Shown: positions 17,467 to 25,673 of the stretch, piece by piece
Layout of the letters: each line of letters opens with the position of its first letter
Numbering within the stretch: the first letter of the stretch is position 1
DNA from: Cellulomonas sp. SG140
GTDB taxonomy: Bacteria > Actinomycetota > Actinomycetes > Actinomycetales > Cellulomonadaceae
DNA: 64,000 bases
Assembly (NCBI RefSeq): GCF_025770785.1
Contig: NZ_JANZLA010000001.1
Coordinates: 310,001 to 374,000 of the forward strand
Direction of reading: 5' to 3'
Notes under the pieces: model-generated
The model's database searches: none
Told to the model about the DNA's origin: nothing
Seen by the model: only the letters and a program-made list of their open reading frames with translations
Position numbers and translations under genes: made by a program

Positions 17467-18504
17467 ATGAGTCACCGGCACCCCGCGCTCGCCCTGGTCG
17501 ACCACCCCGCACCGGCCGCGTCGCCACCGACACCTCCCGCCGCCACCGGCGTCACCGTCTACGGCTGCACGCCGGACGAGGCCGCCCTGGTCCGGGAGCT
17601 CGCGCCCGCGCTCGGCGTACGCCCGACCCTCACTCCGGAGCCCCTCTCCGAGGCGAACGTCGCGCTGGCGCACGGCAACCGGTGCGTCAGCATCGACCAC
17701 CGGGCACCGGTGGCCAGCCGGACCCTCGTGGCGCTGCGCCGGGCCGGGGTGGAGCACCTGTCCACCCGCAGCATCGGGCTTGACCACGTCGACGTGGCGC
17801 GCGCCCGCAGCATCGGCCTGAACGTGCAGAACGTCACGTACGCACCGGACGGCGTCGCCGACTACACGCTGATGCTGATCCTCATGCTGGTGCGGGACGC
17901 CCGGCGCATCGTCCGACGGGTCGACGCGCAGGACTACCGGATCGTCGGCGGCCGGCACCGCGAGCTGCGGGACCTGACCGTCGGCGTGGTGGGCACCGGC
18001 CGCATCGGCACCGCGGTGGTCGACCGGTTGCGGGCCTTCGGGTGCCACGTGCTCGCCTTCGACCGGCGTCCGACGCCCGGCGTGCCCAGCGTGCGGCTGG
18101 ACCAGCTGCTGCGCGCCAGCGACGTCGTCACGCTGCACACCTCCCTGACCGCGGACACCCACCACCTGCTCGACCGCGAGCGCCTGGCGCTGCTGAAGCC
18201 GGGTGCCCTGCTGGTCAACACCGGTCGCGGTGCGCTGGTCGACACCGCGGCGCTGGTCGACGCGCTCGAGTCGGGCCGGCTCGGCGGCGCCGCGCTGGAC
18301 GTGCTCGAGGGCGAGGAGCGCCTGTTCTACGCCGACCACCGGGCGGACCCGGGCGGCGGCGACCCCCTGCACCGGCTGGCCGGGCTGCCGAACGTGCTGG
18401 TCAGCCCGCACACGGCCTACTACACGGACCGGGCGCTGCGCGCGACGGTCGAGCAGAGCCTGCTCGGCTGCGTGCAGGCCGAGACGGGGGTGCGGCGTGC
18501 CTAG
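17467..18504 (+). CDS. vanH: D-lactate dehydrogenase VanH
   Basis: A 345-residue NAD-dependent 2-hydroxyacid dehydrogenase. The segment HLSTRSIGLDHVD, the nucleotide-binding motif GVVGTGRIGTAVVDR, and the catalytic Arg (NTGRGALVD), Glu (LEGEERLF) and His (SPHTAYYTD) match VanH enzymes, which reduce pyruvate to D-lactate for altered peptidoglycan precursors. The N-terminus is about 20 residues longer than classical VanH and Pro/Ala-rich. It overlaps vanA by 8 bases. The vanHAX order is diagnostic. Confidence 0.93.
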   Translation: MSHRHPALALVDHPAPAASPPTPPAATGVTVYGCTPDEAALVRELAPALGVRPTLTPEPLSEANVALAHGNRCVSIDHRAPVASRTLVALRRAGVEHLSTRSIGLDHVDVARARSIGLNVQNVTYAPDGVADYTLMLILMLVRDARRIVRRVDAQDYRIVGGRHRELRDLTVGVVGTGRIGTAVVDRLRAFGCHVLAFDRRPTPGVPSVRLDQLLRASDVVTLHTSLTADTHHLLDRERLALLKPGALLVNTGRGALVDTAALVDALESGRLGGAALDVLEGEERLFYADHRADPGGGDPLHRLAGLPNVLVSPHTAYYTDRALRATVEQSLLGCVQAETGVRRA

Positions 18505-19537
18505 GTTGCGGATCGGCATCCTGTTCGGCGGGATGTCCGAGGAGCACGACGTCTCCGTCCGGTCGGCGCGCGAGGTGGCCGCCGCGTTGGACACCGAGCG
18601 GTACGAGCCGGTGTGGGTCGGCATCACGCGGGGCGGCACGTGGCGGCTGTGCGCCGGGCCGGACGGCGACTGGGACCAGCGCCCGGCAAGTCCTGCGGTG
18701 CTGGTGCCGGACCGCGGCGTGCGGGGCCTGCTGGTGCTGGAGGGCGGCCGGTACCGGACGGTGCGCCTGGACGTGGTGCTGCCCGTGCTGCACGGGAGGT
18801 TCGGCGAGGACGGGTCCGTGCAGGGGCTGCTCGAGCTGTCGGGCGTGCCGTACGTCGGTTGCGACGTGGCCGGCTCGGCGCTGTGCATGGACAAGTCGCT
18901 CGCGTACGTCGTCGCGCGGGCCGCGGGCGTGGCGACGCCGGACGTCCGCACGGTCGGGCCGGACGACGACGTCGACGCGGAGGCTCTGCCGTACCCCGTC
19001 TTCGTCAAGCCGGCCCGCTCCGGCTCGTCGTTCGGCGTGAGCAAGGTCTCGCAGCCGTCGGAGCTGGCCGCCGCCGTGGCGACGGCCCGGCAGTACGACC
19101 CGAAGGTGCTGGTCGAGGCGGCGGTGATCGGTCAGGAGGTCGGCTGCGCGGTGCTCGGCACCGGTACGGACCTGGTGGTGGGCGAGGTGGACCGGATCGC
19201 GCTGTCGCACGGCTTCTTCCGCATCCACCAGGAGGACCGACCGGAGGCGGGGTCGGAGAACTCGACGCCGATCGTCCCGGCCGACATCCCGGACGAGTCG
19301 CGGGACCTGGTCCGACGGACCGCGACGACCGTGTACCGGGCCCTCGGCTGCACGGGACTGGCCCGCGTCGACCTGTTCCTCACCCCGGCCGGCACCGTCG
19401 TGCTCAACGAGGTCAACACGCTGCCGGGCCTCACGTCGTACAGCCGCTACCCCCGGATGATGGCGGCGGCCGGCCTGCCGCTCGCCGACGTGCTCGACCG
19501 GTTGGTAGACCAGGCCCTGGGGGCCGGTGCCCGATGA
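18497..19537 (+). CDS. vanA: D-alanine--D-lactate ligase (VanA type)
   Basis: A 346-residue ATP-grasp ligase. The omega loop reads GFFRIHQEDRPEAGSEN, with His at residue 244, the same position as the His in enterococcal VanA that favours D-lactate over D-alanine. The C-terminal NEVNTLPGLTSYSRYPRMM is nearly that of VanA. It makes D-Ala-D-Lac, which vancomycin and teicoplanin bind poorly. GTG start inside the end of vanH; the stop overlaps the vanX ATG. I cannot subtype the ligase among VanA-like actinobacterial forms. Confidence 0.95.
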   Translation: MPRLRIGILFGGMSEEHDVSVRSAREVAAALDTERYEPVWVGITRGGTWRLCAGPDGDWDQRPASPAVLVPDRGVRGLLVLEGGRYRTVRLDVVLPVLHGRFGEDGSVQGLLELSGVPYVGCDVAGSALCMDKSLAYVVARAAGVATPDVRTVGPDDDVDAEALPYPVFVKPARSGSSFGVSKVSQPSELAAAVATARQYDPKVLVEAAVIGQEVGCAVLGTGTDLVVGEVDRIALSHGFFRIHQEDRPEAGSENSTPIVPADIPDESRDLVRRTATTVYRALGCTGLARVDLFLTPAGTVVLNEVNTLPGLTSYSRYPRMMAAAGLPLADVLDRLVDQALGAGAR

Positions 19538-20142
19538 GGGACGACTTCGTCTTCGTCGACGAGGCGGTGCCGGGCATCCGGTGGGACGCCAAGTACGCCA
19601 CCTGGGACAACTTCACCGGCCGGCCCGTCGACGGCTACCTGGCCAACCGCGTCGTCGGCACCCGCGCGCTGTGCGCGGCGCTCGCGGATGCGAAGGCCGG
19701 TGCCGCGGCGCTCGGCTTCGGGCTGCTGCTGTGGGACGGCTACCGCCCCCGCCGGGCGGTCGACTGCTTCGTCCGGTGGTCGCGCAGCCCCGAGGACGGC
19801 CGCACCAAACGACGGCACTACCCCAACCTCGAGCGGCACCAGATCCTCGAGCAGGGGTACGTCGCCGCCCGCTCGGGTCACAGCCGCGGGGCGACCGTCG
19901 ACCTGACGCTGTACCAGCTGGCCACCGGCGAGCGCGCCGCGATGGGCGGCGACCACGACCTGATGGACCCGGTGTCCCACCACGGTGCGCCGGGCATCAC
20001 GCCGGCCGAGGCGGAGAACCGGGAGTGCCTGTGCGCCGTGATGGAGGCCTGCGGGTTCGCGCGGAACCCCTGCGAGTGGTGGCACTACACCCTGCGGGAC
20101 GAGCCGTACCCCGACACGTACTTCGACTTCCCGGTGGCCTGA
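19534..20142 (+). CDS. vanX: D-Ala-D-Ala dipeptidase VanX
   Basis: A 202-residue protein, exactly the length of enterococcal VanX, with all active-site residues at identical numbers: Arg71 (GYRP), zinc ligands His116 and Asp123 (SGHSRGATVD), catalytic Glu181 and zinc ligand His184 (CEWWHY). It hydrolyses D-Ala-D-Ala so that only D-Ala-D-Lac enters the cell wall. It ends the vanHAX operon. The 57-base gap to the convergent vanS holds GC-rich sequence without a clear hairpin. Confidence 0.96.
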   Translation: MRDDFVFVDEAVPGIRWDAKYATWDNFTGRPVDGYLANRVVGTRALCAALADAKAGAAALGFGLLLWDGYRPRRAVDCFVRWSRSPEDGRTKRRHYPNLERHQILEQGYVAARSGHSRGATVDLTLYQLATGERAAMGGDHDLMDPVSHHGAPGITPAEAENRECLCAVMEACGFARNPCEWWHYTLRDEPYPDTYFDFPVA

Positions 20143-20199
20143 CGGCGCCCTGACGGAGCGCCTGGGACGGCTGGGCGGCTGGCGAGCGCTGACGGCGCC

Positions 20200-21336
20200 T
20201 CAGCCGGCAGGCGATGGTGCGGCCGGCAGCCGCACCTGCACGCGCAGGCCGCCCTCGGCCCGCGGCGTCAGGGTCAGCGTGCCGTCGTGCGCCCGCGCGA
20301 TGCTGTCGACGATCGCCAGGCCCAGGCCGACCCCCGCCTGGTCGTCGTGCACCCGCTCGGTGCCCCGCTGGAACGGTTCGGTCAGGGTGGAGACGAGCTC
20401 GGGCGCGAGCCGCGGACCGGTGTTCTCCACCGTGAGCACCACCGAGCCGGCGCGGGCCGCCGTGCCGACCTCCACGGTGCCCCGTACGAGGCCCTGACCA
20501 GGCACGTTGTGCACGATCGCGTTGTGCAGCAGGTTGGTGACCAGCTGCAGCAGCAGGGCGTGCGAGCCGACCGTGACGGCGGCGTCGCCCGTCGTGGCGA
20601 CGGTGACGCGCTGCTTCTCCGCCAGCGGCAGCAGCGTCTCGGCGGCCTCCTCGGCCAGCACCGACAGGTCGACGCGCTCGCGCGTGAACGACCGCTGGTT
20701 GGCCCGGCTGAGCACCAGCAGCGCCTCGGTCAGGTCGATCGCGCGCGCGTTGACCGTCGCCAGCCGCTCCAGCAGCCGGTCGGTGTCGCGGTCCGGGTCC
20801 TTGCGGCCCACGTCGAGGAGCGTGCGGGTGATCGCCAGCGGCGTGCGCAGCTCGTGGGAGGCGTTGGCGGCGAATCGGCGCTGCTCGGCGTCGTGCGCCT
20901 CGAGCCGCGCCAGCATCGTGTCGAACGCGTCGGCCAGCCCGTGCAGCTCGTCGTCCGAGCCGGGCAGCTGGATCCGGTGCGACAGGGAGCCGGCCGCCGC
21001 CAGCCGGGTCGCCTCGGTGATGCGGGTCAGCGGCGCGAGCATGCGCCCGGCCAGCAGCCAGCCGCCGACCAGGCCGAACACCAGCAGGAAGACGGCGGCC
21101 TCGGCCGCCCTCGGCGCGAACGCCCGCCACAGGTCGGACCGCCCGGGGATGAACAGGTTCGGCCCACCGATCCGGCCCGGCACCAGCTCCCGGGGGACGC
21201 TCACCGCGTCCGCCGGCACGTACCGGAGCAGGAACAGCAGGACCACGGCCAGCAGCAGCGCGCCGGCGATCATCAGGAAGCCGGCGTAGCTGAGCGTCAG
21301 CTTGAGCCGCACGCTCAGCCCGGGTCGCCTACCCAC
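20200..21336 (-). CDS. vanS: Sensor histidine kinase VanS
   Basis: A 378-residue kinase with two membrane helices (residues about 13-38 and 78-98) enclosing a short outside loop of about 40 residues, then HAMP, HisKA with His161 in ASHELRTPL and a HATPase domain. Architecture and adjacency to a close VanR match the Streptomyces-type VanS that senses glycopeptides directly. It overlaps vanR by 8 bases and is convergent with vanHAX. Confidence 0.9.
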   Translation of the reverse strand: MGRRPGLSVRLKLTLSYAGFLMIAGALLLAVVLLFLLRYVPADAVSVPRELVPGRIGGPNLFIPGRSDLWRAFAPRAAEAAVFLLVFGLVGGWLLAGRMLAPLTRITEATRLAAAGSLSHRIQLPGSDDELHGLADAFDTMLARLEAHDAEQRRFAANASHELRTPLAITRTLLDVGRKDPDRDTDRLLERLATVNARAIDLTEALLVLSRANQRSFTRERVDLSVLAEEAAETLLPLAEKQRVTVATTGDAAVTVGSHALLLQLVTNLLHNAIVHNVPGQGLVRGTVEVGTAARAGSVVLTVENTGPRLAPELVSTLTEPFQRGTERVHDDQAGVGLGLAIVDSIARAHDGTLTLTPRAEGGLRVQVRLPAAPSPAG

Positions 21337-22012
21337 GCGCGTCGCCCGCCGGTGGTGCGTCGATGCGGTAGCCGACGCCCGGCACCGTCGCGATCACCCA
21401 CGGCTCCCCCAGCCGCTTGCGCAGCGCCGAGACCGTGATCCGCACGGCGTTGGTGAACGGGTCGGCGTTCTCGTCCCAGGCCCGCTCCAGCAGCTCCTCG
21501 GCGCTCACCACACCACCGTCTGCCGCAAGCAGCACCTCGAGCACGGCGAACTGCTTGCGGGTCAGCGCCACGTAGCGGCCGTCCCGGTAGACCTCGCGCC
21601 GGAACGGGTCCAGCCGCAGGCCGGCGAGCTCCCGCACCGGAGGCCGCAGGTGGGCACGTCGGCGGTCGAGGGCCCGCAGCCGCAGCACCAGCTCCTGCAG
21701 CTCGAACGGCTTGGTCAGGTAGTCGTCGGCACCGAGCTCGAAACCGGTGACCTTGTCGTCCAGCCGGTCCGCCGCGGTCAGCATGAGGATCGGGGTTCCG
21801 CTGCCGGACGCGACGATGCTCGCGGCGACCTCGTCGCCGGACGGTCCCGGGATGTCCCGGTCGAGGACGGCGATGTCGTAGGAGTTGACGCTGAGCAGCT
21901 CCAGGGCGGTGTCGCCGTCGCCGGCGAGGTCCGCGGCGATCGCCTCGAGGCGCAGCCCGTCGCGGATCGCCTCGGCCATGTAGGGCTCGTCCTCGACGAC
22001 CAGCACACGCAC
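21329..22012 (-). CDS. vanR: Response regulator VanR (OmpR family)
   Basis: A 227-residue regulator with phospho-acceptor Asp51 in AVLDRDIPGPSGDE and a winged helix (NAVRITVSALRKRL). From memory it is very similar to Streptomyces coelicolor VanR, for example in ADRLDDK, ELGADDYLTKPFEL and ATVPGVGYRID. The GTG at 22012 begins VRVLVVEDEP. It should activate vanH and, given the duplicated site, the vanY-type gene on the other side. Confidence 0.93.
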   Translation of the reverse strand: MRVLVVEDEPYMAEAIRDGLRLEAIAADLAGDGDTALELLSVNSYDIAVLDRDIPGPSGDEVAASIVASGSGTPILMLTAADRLDDKVTGFELGADDYLTKPFELQELVLRLRALDRRRAHLRPPVRELAGLRLDPFRREVYRDGRYVALTRKQFAVLEVLLAADGGVVSAEELLERAWDENADPFTNAVRITVSALRKRLGEPWVIATVPGVGYRIDAPPAGDARG

Positions 22013-22037
22013 CCACCGGATGCTACGAGCCCGCACA

Positions 22038-22065
22038 TATCGCCGGCGTATCGGCTGGCGCATAC
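22038..22065 (+). promoter_or_regulatory. Putative VanR binding site upstream of the vanY-type gene
   Basis: TATCGCC at 22038 and TATCGGC at 22049 repeat with 11-base spacing and are followed by GCATAC ending at 22065, matching the vanH upstream site almost base for base and in the same orientation. It lies in the 87-base gap between divergent vanR and vanY, so it may also mediate vanR autoregulation. Confidence 0.65.
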
Positions 22066-22099
22066 AGGGTGACAACGCGCCCGGCCCTGGACTGGCGGC

Positions 22100-22846
22100 A
22101 TGGAACGAGTCCGAGCGGTGCGGGGAACGCGACCGGCGGTGCCGGGCACCCGGCCGGCGGTACGACGACCGCGGCGGCGCCGGGTCAGGCGGACGGTCGT
22201 CGGCGTGGCAGCCCTGGTGGTGGCGGGCGCTGCCGTGGTCGGCACGCTGGTGCACGACTCCGCCTCCGCGTCAGCCGTGCACGAGCCTGCATCGGCGTCC
22301 GCCGTCCACGACTCCCCCTCCCCGGCAGCCGTCCACGACTCGGCGTCAGCGTCGCCGACCCCCACCGGCGAGGCTGCCGCTCCGCGGGACGTGACGCAGG
22401 CCGACGGCCTGCTGCCGGCCGGCGCCACCCCGTCGGACACGCGCTACCCGGGCATCGCGAACCTGCGGCCGGACCTGCTCGCCGCCCTGCGCCGCGCGGC
22501 CGCGGACGCCGCCGCGGCCGGTGTGCGGCTCGACGTCACCAGCGGCTGGCGCTCCGCCACCTACCAGAACCGACTGCTGAGCGAAGCGGTCGCCACCTAC
22601 GGCTCCCCGGCGGAGGCCGCCCGGTGGGTCGCCGGTCCGACGACGTCGTCGCACGTCTCCGGCAGCGCCGTCGACGTCGGCCCCTCCGCCGCCGCGTCGT
22701 GGCTGGCCCGGCACGGCGCCGCCTACGGGCTGTGCCAGACGTACCGCAACGAGCCCTGGCACTACGAGCTGCGCCCGGCGGCGGTCCGCACCGGGTGTCC
22801 CGCGATGTACGCCGACCCGACGCAGGACCCGCGCCTGCAGCAGTGA
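22100..22846 (+). CDS. vanY: Exported D,D-carboxypeptidase, VanY type (peptidase M15B)
   Basis: A 248-residue protein with an Arg-rich N-terminus, one membrane helix (residues about 33-50), a Ser/Ala/His/Asp-rich linker made of four 9-residue repeats, and an M15B domain. The zinc motif SSHVSGSAVDVG and the second motif EPWHYEL are intact. VanY removes terminal D-Ala from precursors that escape VanX. Its promoter carries the same direct repeats as vanH, so it appears to be part of the inducible van regulon. Confidence 0.85.
   Translation: MERVRAVRGTRPAVPGTRPAVRRPRRRRVRRTVVGVAALVVAGAAVVGTLVHDSASASAVHEPASASAVHDSPSPAAVHDSASASPTPTGEAAAPRDVTQADGLLPAGATPSDTRYPGIANLRPDLLAALRRAAADAAAAGVRLDVTSGWRSATYQNRLLSEAVATYGSPAEAARWVAGPTTSSHVSGSAVDVGPSAAASWLARHGAAYGLCQTYRNEPWHYELRPAAVRTGCPAMYADPTQDPRLQQ
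22250..22357 (+). repeat. Four 27-base tandem repeats encoding the VanY linker
   Basis: Four in-frame copies encode VHDSASASA-like 9-mers (residues 51-86) between the membrane anchor and catalytic domain. Copies differ at several positions, so the array is degenerate. It probably acts as a flexible spacer across the cell wall; copy number may vary between strains. Confidence 0.75.
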
Positions 22847-22882
22847 GCGGGGCCGGCGCGACGTCGCCCGTGCCGTCGTGCC

Positions 22883-23458
22883 TCAGCCGAGGGTGCGCGA
22901 CGCGGTGGCGAGCATCTCCCCTGCGGCCGTCGGGTTGACCCGCACGATCATCATCGAGGCGAGCACCATCGCCGTGCAGGCCGTCGCCAGGTCCCGGGCC
23001 GCCGCGGCGTCGAGGTCGGGACGGTGGGCCGCCACCCCGGCGCCGATCGCGGCCCGCAGGTCGGCGTGGTACCGGGTCACGACGTGCTGGAGGTCGGCGT
23101 CGTGGCCCAGCGACGAGCCGGTCGCGTTCATCAGCAGGCAGCCGTTGGCGGCCAGCTCAGGCAGGCCGCCGAGCATGGCCTCGCGCAGGTCGCGCAGGTA
23201 GTCCCCCAGGGCCCCGGGGGCGACGTGGTCCGCCAGCAGGGGCGCCAGACGCGGACGGACCACCTCGTCCAGGTAGCGCTCCACCGCCGCGTCGAACAGC
23301 CCCCGCTTGCTGCCGAACGCGTGGTAGAGGCTCGAGCGGTTGAGGCCGGTGGCGTCCTCGAGCTCCGGCACGGCCGTCTCGGAGTACCCCTGCTCCCAGA
23401 AGGCACCGAGGGCCGAGCGGGTCACCGCGTCCTCGTCGAACGTGCGCGCGCGCCCCAT
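22883..23458 (-). CDS. TetR-family transcriptional regulator
   Basis: A 191-residue protein with an N-terminal helix-turn-helix (FDEDAVTRSALGAFWEQGY, TGLNRSSLYHAFGSKRGLF) and a TetR_C-type helical domain. The ATG at 23458 follows GGGGAGG; longer upstream starts extend into the operator region and are rejected. It diverges from an MDR oxidoreductase across a clear palindrome, implying that it represses that gene and itself. Confidence 0.88.
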   Translation of the reverse strand: MGRARTFDEDAVTRSALGAFWEQGYSETAVPELEDATGLNRSSLYHAFGSKRGLFDAAVERYLDEVVRPRLAPLLADHVAPGALGDYLRDLREAMLGGLPELAANGCLLMNATGSSLGHDADLQHVVTRYHADLRAAIGAGVAAHRPDLDAAAARDLATACTAMVLASMMIVRVNPTAAGEMLATASRTLG

Positions 23459-23493
23459 GGCGTCCTCCCCGGCTGGCTTTTTCTGTACCGACT

Positions 23494-23513
23494 GTCGCAG
23501 TATATAGTGCAAC
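23494..23513. promoter_or_regulatory. TetR operator / overlapping promoter
   Basis: GTCGCAGT-ATAT-AGTGCAAC is a 20-base inverted repeat with two mismatched pairs and an AT-only centre, rare in this GC-rich DNA. It lies 35 bases upstream of the TetR start and 73 bases before the divergent oxidoreductase. The TATATA core may double as a -10 element. Confidence 0.65.
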
Positions 23514-23586
23514 GACCGGTTCAGAACGGGTCGCCCGGCCGCGAGGCCCCTCGGCCGGCCGGTACCGGACAAGGGAGAGCACCGCC

Positions 23587-24564
23587 ATGCACGCCGTCAT
23601 CCATCACACCTTCGGGGACCCCGCAGCCGTCCTCGCCGTCGAGACCGTCGCCACCCCGGAGCCCGGCCCCGGCGAAGTGCGGGTGCGCCTCCTGGCCTCC
23701 CCGATCCACAACCACGACCTGTGGACGGTGCGCGGCACCTACGGCTACAAGCCCGAGCTGCCCGCCCGCGCGGGCACCGAGGCTGTCGGCGTCGTCGACG
23801 CGCTCGGTGAGGGGGTCAGCCACCTCCAGGTCGGCCAGCGCGTCGCCACCGGTGGCACGTTCGGCGTCTGGGCCGAGCACTTCACGGCCCCGGCGGCTGG
23901 GCTGCTGCCCGTGCCGGACGGTCTGCCGGACGAGGTCGCCGCCCAGCTGGTCGCCATGCCGTTCAGCGCCATCAGCCTCATCGACTTCCTCGACCTGCAC
24001 GAGGGTGACTGGATGGTGCAGAACGCCGCCAACGGCGCCGTCGGACGCCTCGTGGCCCAGCTCGGCGCCGCACGCGGCGTGCACGTGCTCGGCCTGGTGC
24101 GCCGGTCCGCCGCGGTCGACGAGCTGGCCTCCCAGGGCATCACCGACGTGGTGGCCACCGACGCACCCGACTGGCGGGAGCGGGCGGCGGCGACCATCGC
24201 CGGTGGGCGCGTCGTCGCCGGGGTCGACTCCGTGGGCGGCACGGCGGCCGGCGACGTGGCGTCGCTGCTGTCGGAGAACGCGACCCTGGCCGTCTTCGGT
24301 GCGATGTCCGACCCCACGCTGCAGATCCCGTCCGGCGACGTGATCTTCAAGCAGCTCGTCGTCAAGGGCTTCTGGGGCAGCAAGGTGAGCCGCGACATGG
24401 CCGGTGACAAGCGGGCCGCCCTCATGGGTGAGGTCGTGCGGCACGTCGTCAGCGGAGCACTCACGCTGCCCGTCTCGGCCACCTACCCGCTGGCCGAGGT
24501 CGCCGCGGCGGCCACTGCGAGCCTCGAGGCCGGCCGCATCGGCAAGGTCCTCCTGCGTCCGTGA
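23587..24564 (+). CDS. MDR-superfamily NADPH:quinone/enoyl reductase-like oxidoreductase
   Basis: A 325-residue zinc-independent medium-chain dehydrogenase/reductase. It has an N-terminal GroES-like domain (residues 1-120) and a nucleotide-binding domain with NGAVGRLVAQLGAARG. The HNHDLWTVRGTYGYKPELP stretch resembles 2-enoyl thioester (Etr-like) or quinone reductases. No structural zinc cysteines are present. It is probably induced when the TetR ligand, perhaps an electrophile or quinone, is present. Confidence 0.8.
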   Translation: MHAVIHHTFGDPAAVLAVETVATPEPGPGEVRVRLLASPIHNHDLWTVRGTYGYKPELPARAGTEAVGVVDALGEGVSHLQVGQRVATGGTFGVWAEHFTAPAAGLLPVPDGLPDEVAAQLVAMPFSAISLIDFLDLHEGDWMVQNAANGAVGRLVAQLGAARGVHVLGLVRRSAAVDELASQGITDVVATDAPDWRERAAATIAGGRVVAGVDSVGGTAAGDVASLLSENATLAVFGAMSDPTLQIPSGDVIFKQLVVKGFWGSKVSRDMAGDKRAALMGEVVRHVVSGALTLPVSATYPLAEVAAAATASLEAGRIGKVLLRP

Positions 24565-24690
24565 CGTCGGCACCGGCGGCGATGCGGTGAGGACGCTGCC
24601 ATGCTCGTCGCGTGACCCGGACGTCGGCGCCCCTCGGTACGTCCTGCGCACCCGACCGGCTGACGGGGCGGCCGGAGCAGGCAGGACGGC

Positions 24691-24731
24691 GGGGGCGGCC
24701 GGGATGGCGGGGGCAGGCGGGACGGCAGGGG
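24691..24731 (+). other. G-quadruplex-capable G-run array before the prenyltransferase gene
   Basis: Five runs of three to five Gs are separated by loops of 5-6 bases on the coding strand, ending 27 bases before the ATG at 24758. The 193-base gap between the oxidoreductase and the prenyltransferase otherwise holds only imperfect GGC-rich repeats. Such arrays can arise by chance at this GC content, so a role is uncertain. Confidence 0.4.
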
Positions 24732-24757
24732 CAGGCACACGGCATCGCCGTGGCCGC

Positions 24758-25576
24758 ATGACGGTCGACCTGTTCCGGGCGTCCCACCCGGGCCCCACCG
24801 TCGCGGTGTCCGCCCTGGCCGGCGTGCTGGTGGTGACCGCCGGCGCCGGCGTGCGCAGCGTGCTGATCGTCGCGGCCGTGCTCGCCGGCCAGCTGTCCGT
24901 CGGGTGGTCCAACGACTGGCTGGACGCCGTACGCGACACCACGGTGGGCCGGACCGACAAGCCTGTCGCCGCCGGGCGGCTGGCGGCCGGGACCGTGCGG
25001 GCCGCCGCGCTCAGCGCCGCCGCGGCCTGCGTCGTGCTCTCGCTGCTGCTCGGCTGGGCGGCCGGCGTGGTGCACCTGGCCGCGGTGGCGTCCGCGTGGT
25101 CGTACAACCTGCGGCTGAAGCGGACCGCCTGGTCGTGGGCCCCGTACGCCCTCTCGTTCGGCCTGCTGCCGCTCGCGCTCGCGCTGGCCCTTCCGGGCCG
25201 GCCGACGGCGGCGTGGTGGGCGGTGGGAGCCGGCGCGCTGCTCGGCACGGGCGCCCACGGGCTCAACGTGCTGCCGGACCTGCTCGACGATGCGGCGACG
25301 GGGGTGCGCGGCCTGCCGCACCGGCTCGGCGCCACCCCCACGGCGCTCGGGTCGTCCGCCGTGCTCCTGCTGGCGACGCTGCTGCTGGTGACCGCCCCGC
25401 CGGGCAGCGTCTCCACCGCCGACGTGGTGACGCTGGTGCTGGCGACCGTCGTGGTGGTTGCGGGTGCCGTCGTGCCGCTGCGGGATCCGCACAGCCGCCT
25501 GCCCTTCGTCGCCGCCATCGCCGTCGCCGCGATCGACGTGGTGCTGCTCGCCGGCTCGCCGTGGACGGTGCGCTGA
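24758..25576 (+). CDS. UbiA-family prenyltransferase
   Basis: A 272-residue polytopic protein with 7-9 hydrophobic segments. The first Asp-rich motif NDWLDAVRD (N52-D53-x2-D56-x3-D60) and a second motif around LPDLLDDAATG match UbiA enzymes that attach isoprenyl chains to aromatic or other acceptors. The start is ATG 24758; an in-frame ATG at 24704 would add a low-complexity Gly/Ala stretch. The neighbours give no hint of the acceptor. Confidence 0.78.
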   Translation: MTVDLFRASHPGPTVAVSALAGVLVVTAGAGVRSVLIVAAVLAGQLSVGWSNDWLDAVRDTTVGRTDKPVAAGRLAAGTVRAAALSAAAACVVLSLLLGWAAGVVHLAAVASAWSYNLRLKRTAWSWAPYALSFGLLPLALALALPGRPTAAWWAVGAGALLGTGAHGLNVLPDLLDDAATGVRGLPHRLGATPTALGSSAVLLLATLLLVTAPPGSVSTADVVTLVLATVVVVAGAVVPLRDPHSRLPFVAAIAVAAIDVVLLAGSPWTVR

Positions 25577-25599
25577 CCCGTCGACCGGCCGGCGGAACG

Positions 25600-25615
25600 C
25601 GGGGGATGTCCCCCG
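25600..25615. promoter_or_regulatory. GC-rich palindrome upstream of the LuxR-type two-component operon
   Basis: CGGGGGA-TG-TCCCCCG is a perfect inverted repeat, 24 bases after the prenyltransferase stop and 59 bases before the kinase ATG. It may be a terminator stem or the binding site of the downstream LuxR-type regulator (autoregulation). Too short to decide. Confidence 0.35.
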
Positions 25616-25673
25616 TACCGGCTCGGCGGCGGGCACCCTGCCCTGCGCCACCCGGGACCGGAACGCTGGGACC

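Noticed and set aside
20143..20199. Terminator between vanX and vanS
   Set aside because: The gap has a repeated TGACGGCGCC but no convincing stem; not reported as a terminator.
22250..22357. CRISPR-like reading of the 27-base repeats
   Set aside because: The repeats are contiguous without spacers and lie in frame within a coding linker.
24704..24757. Alternative prenyltransferase start at 24704
   Set aside because: It would add a low-complexity Gly/Ala segment encoded by the G-run repeat; ATG 24758 begins just before the first membrane helix.
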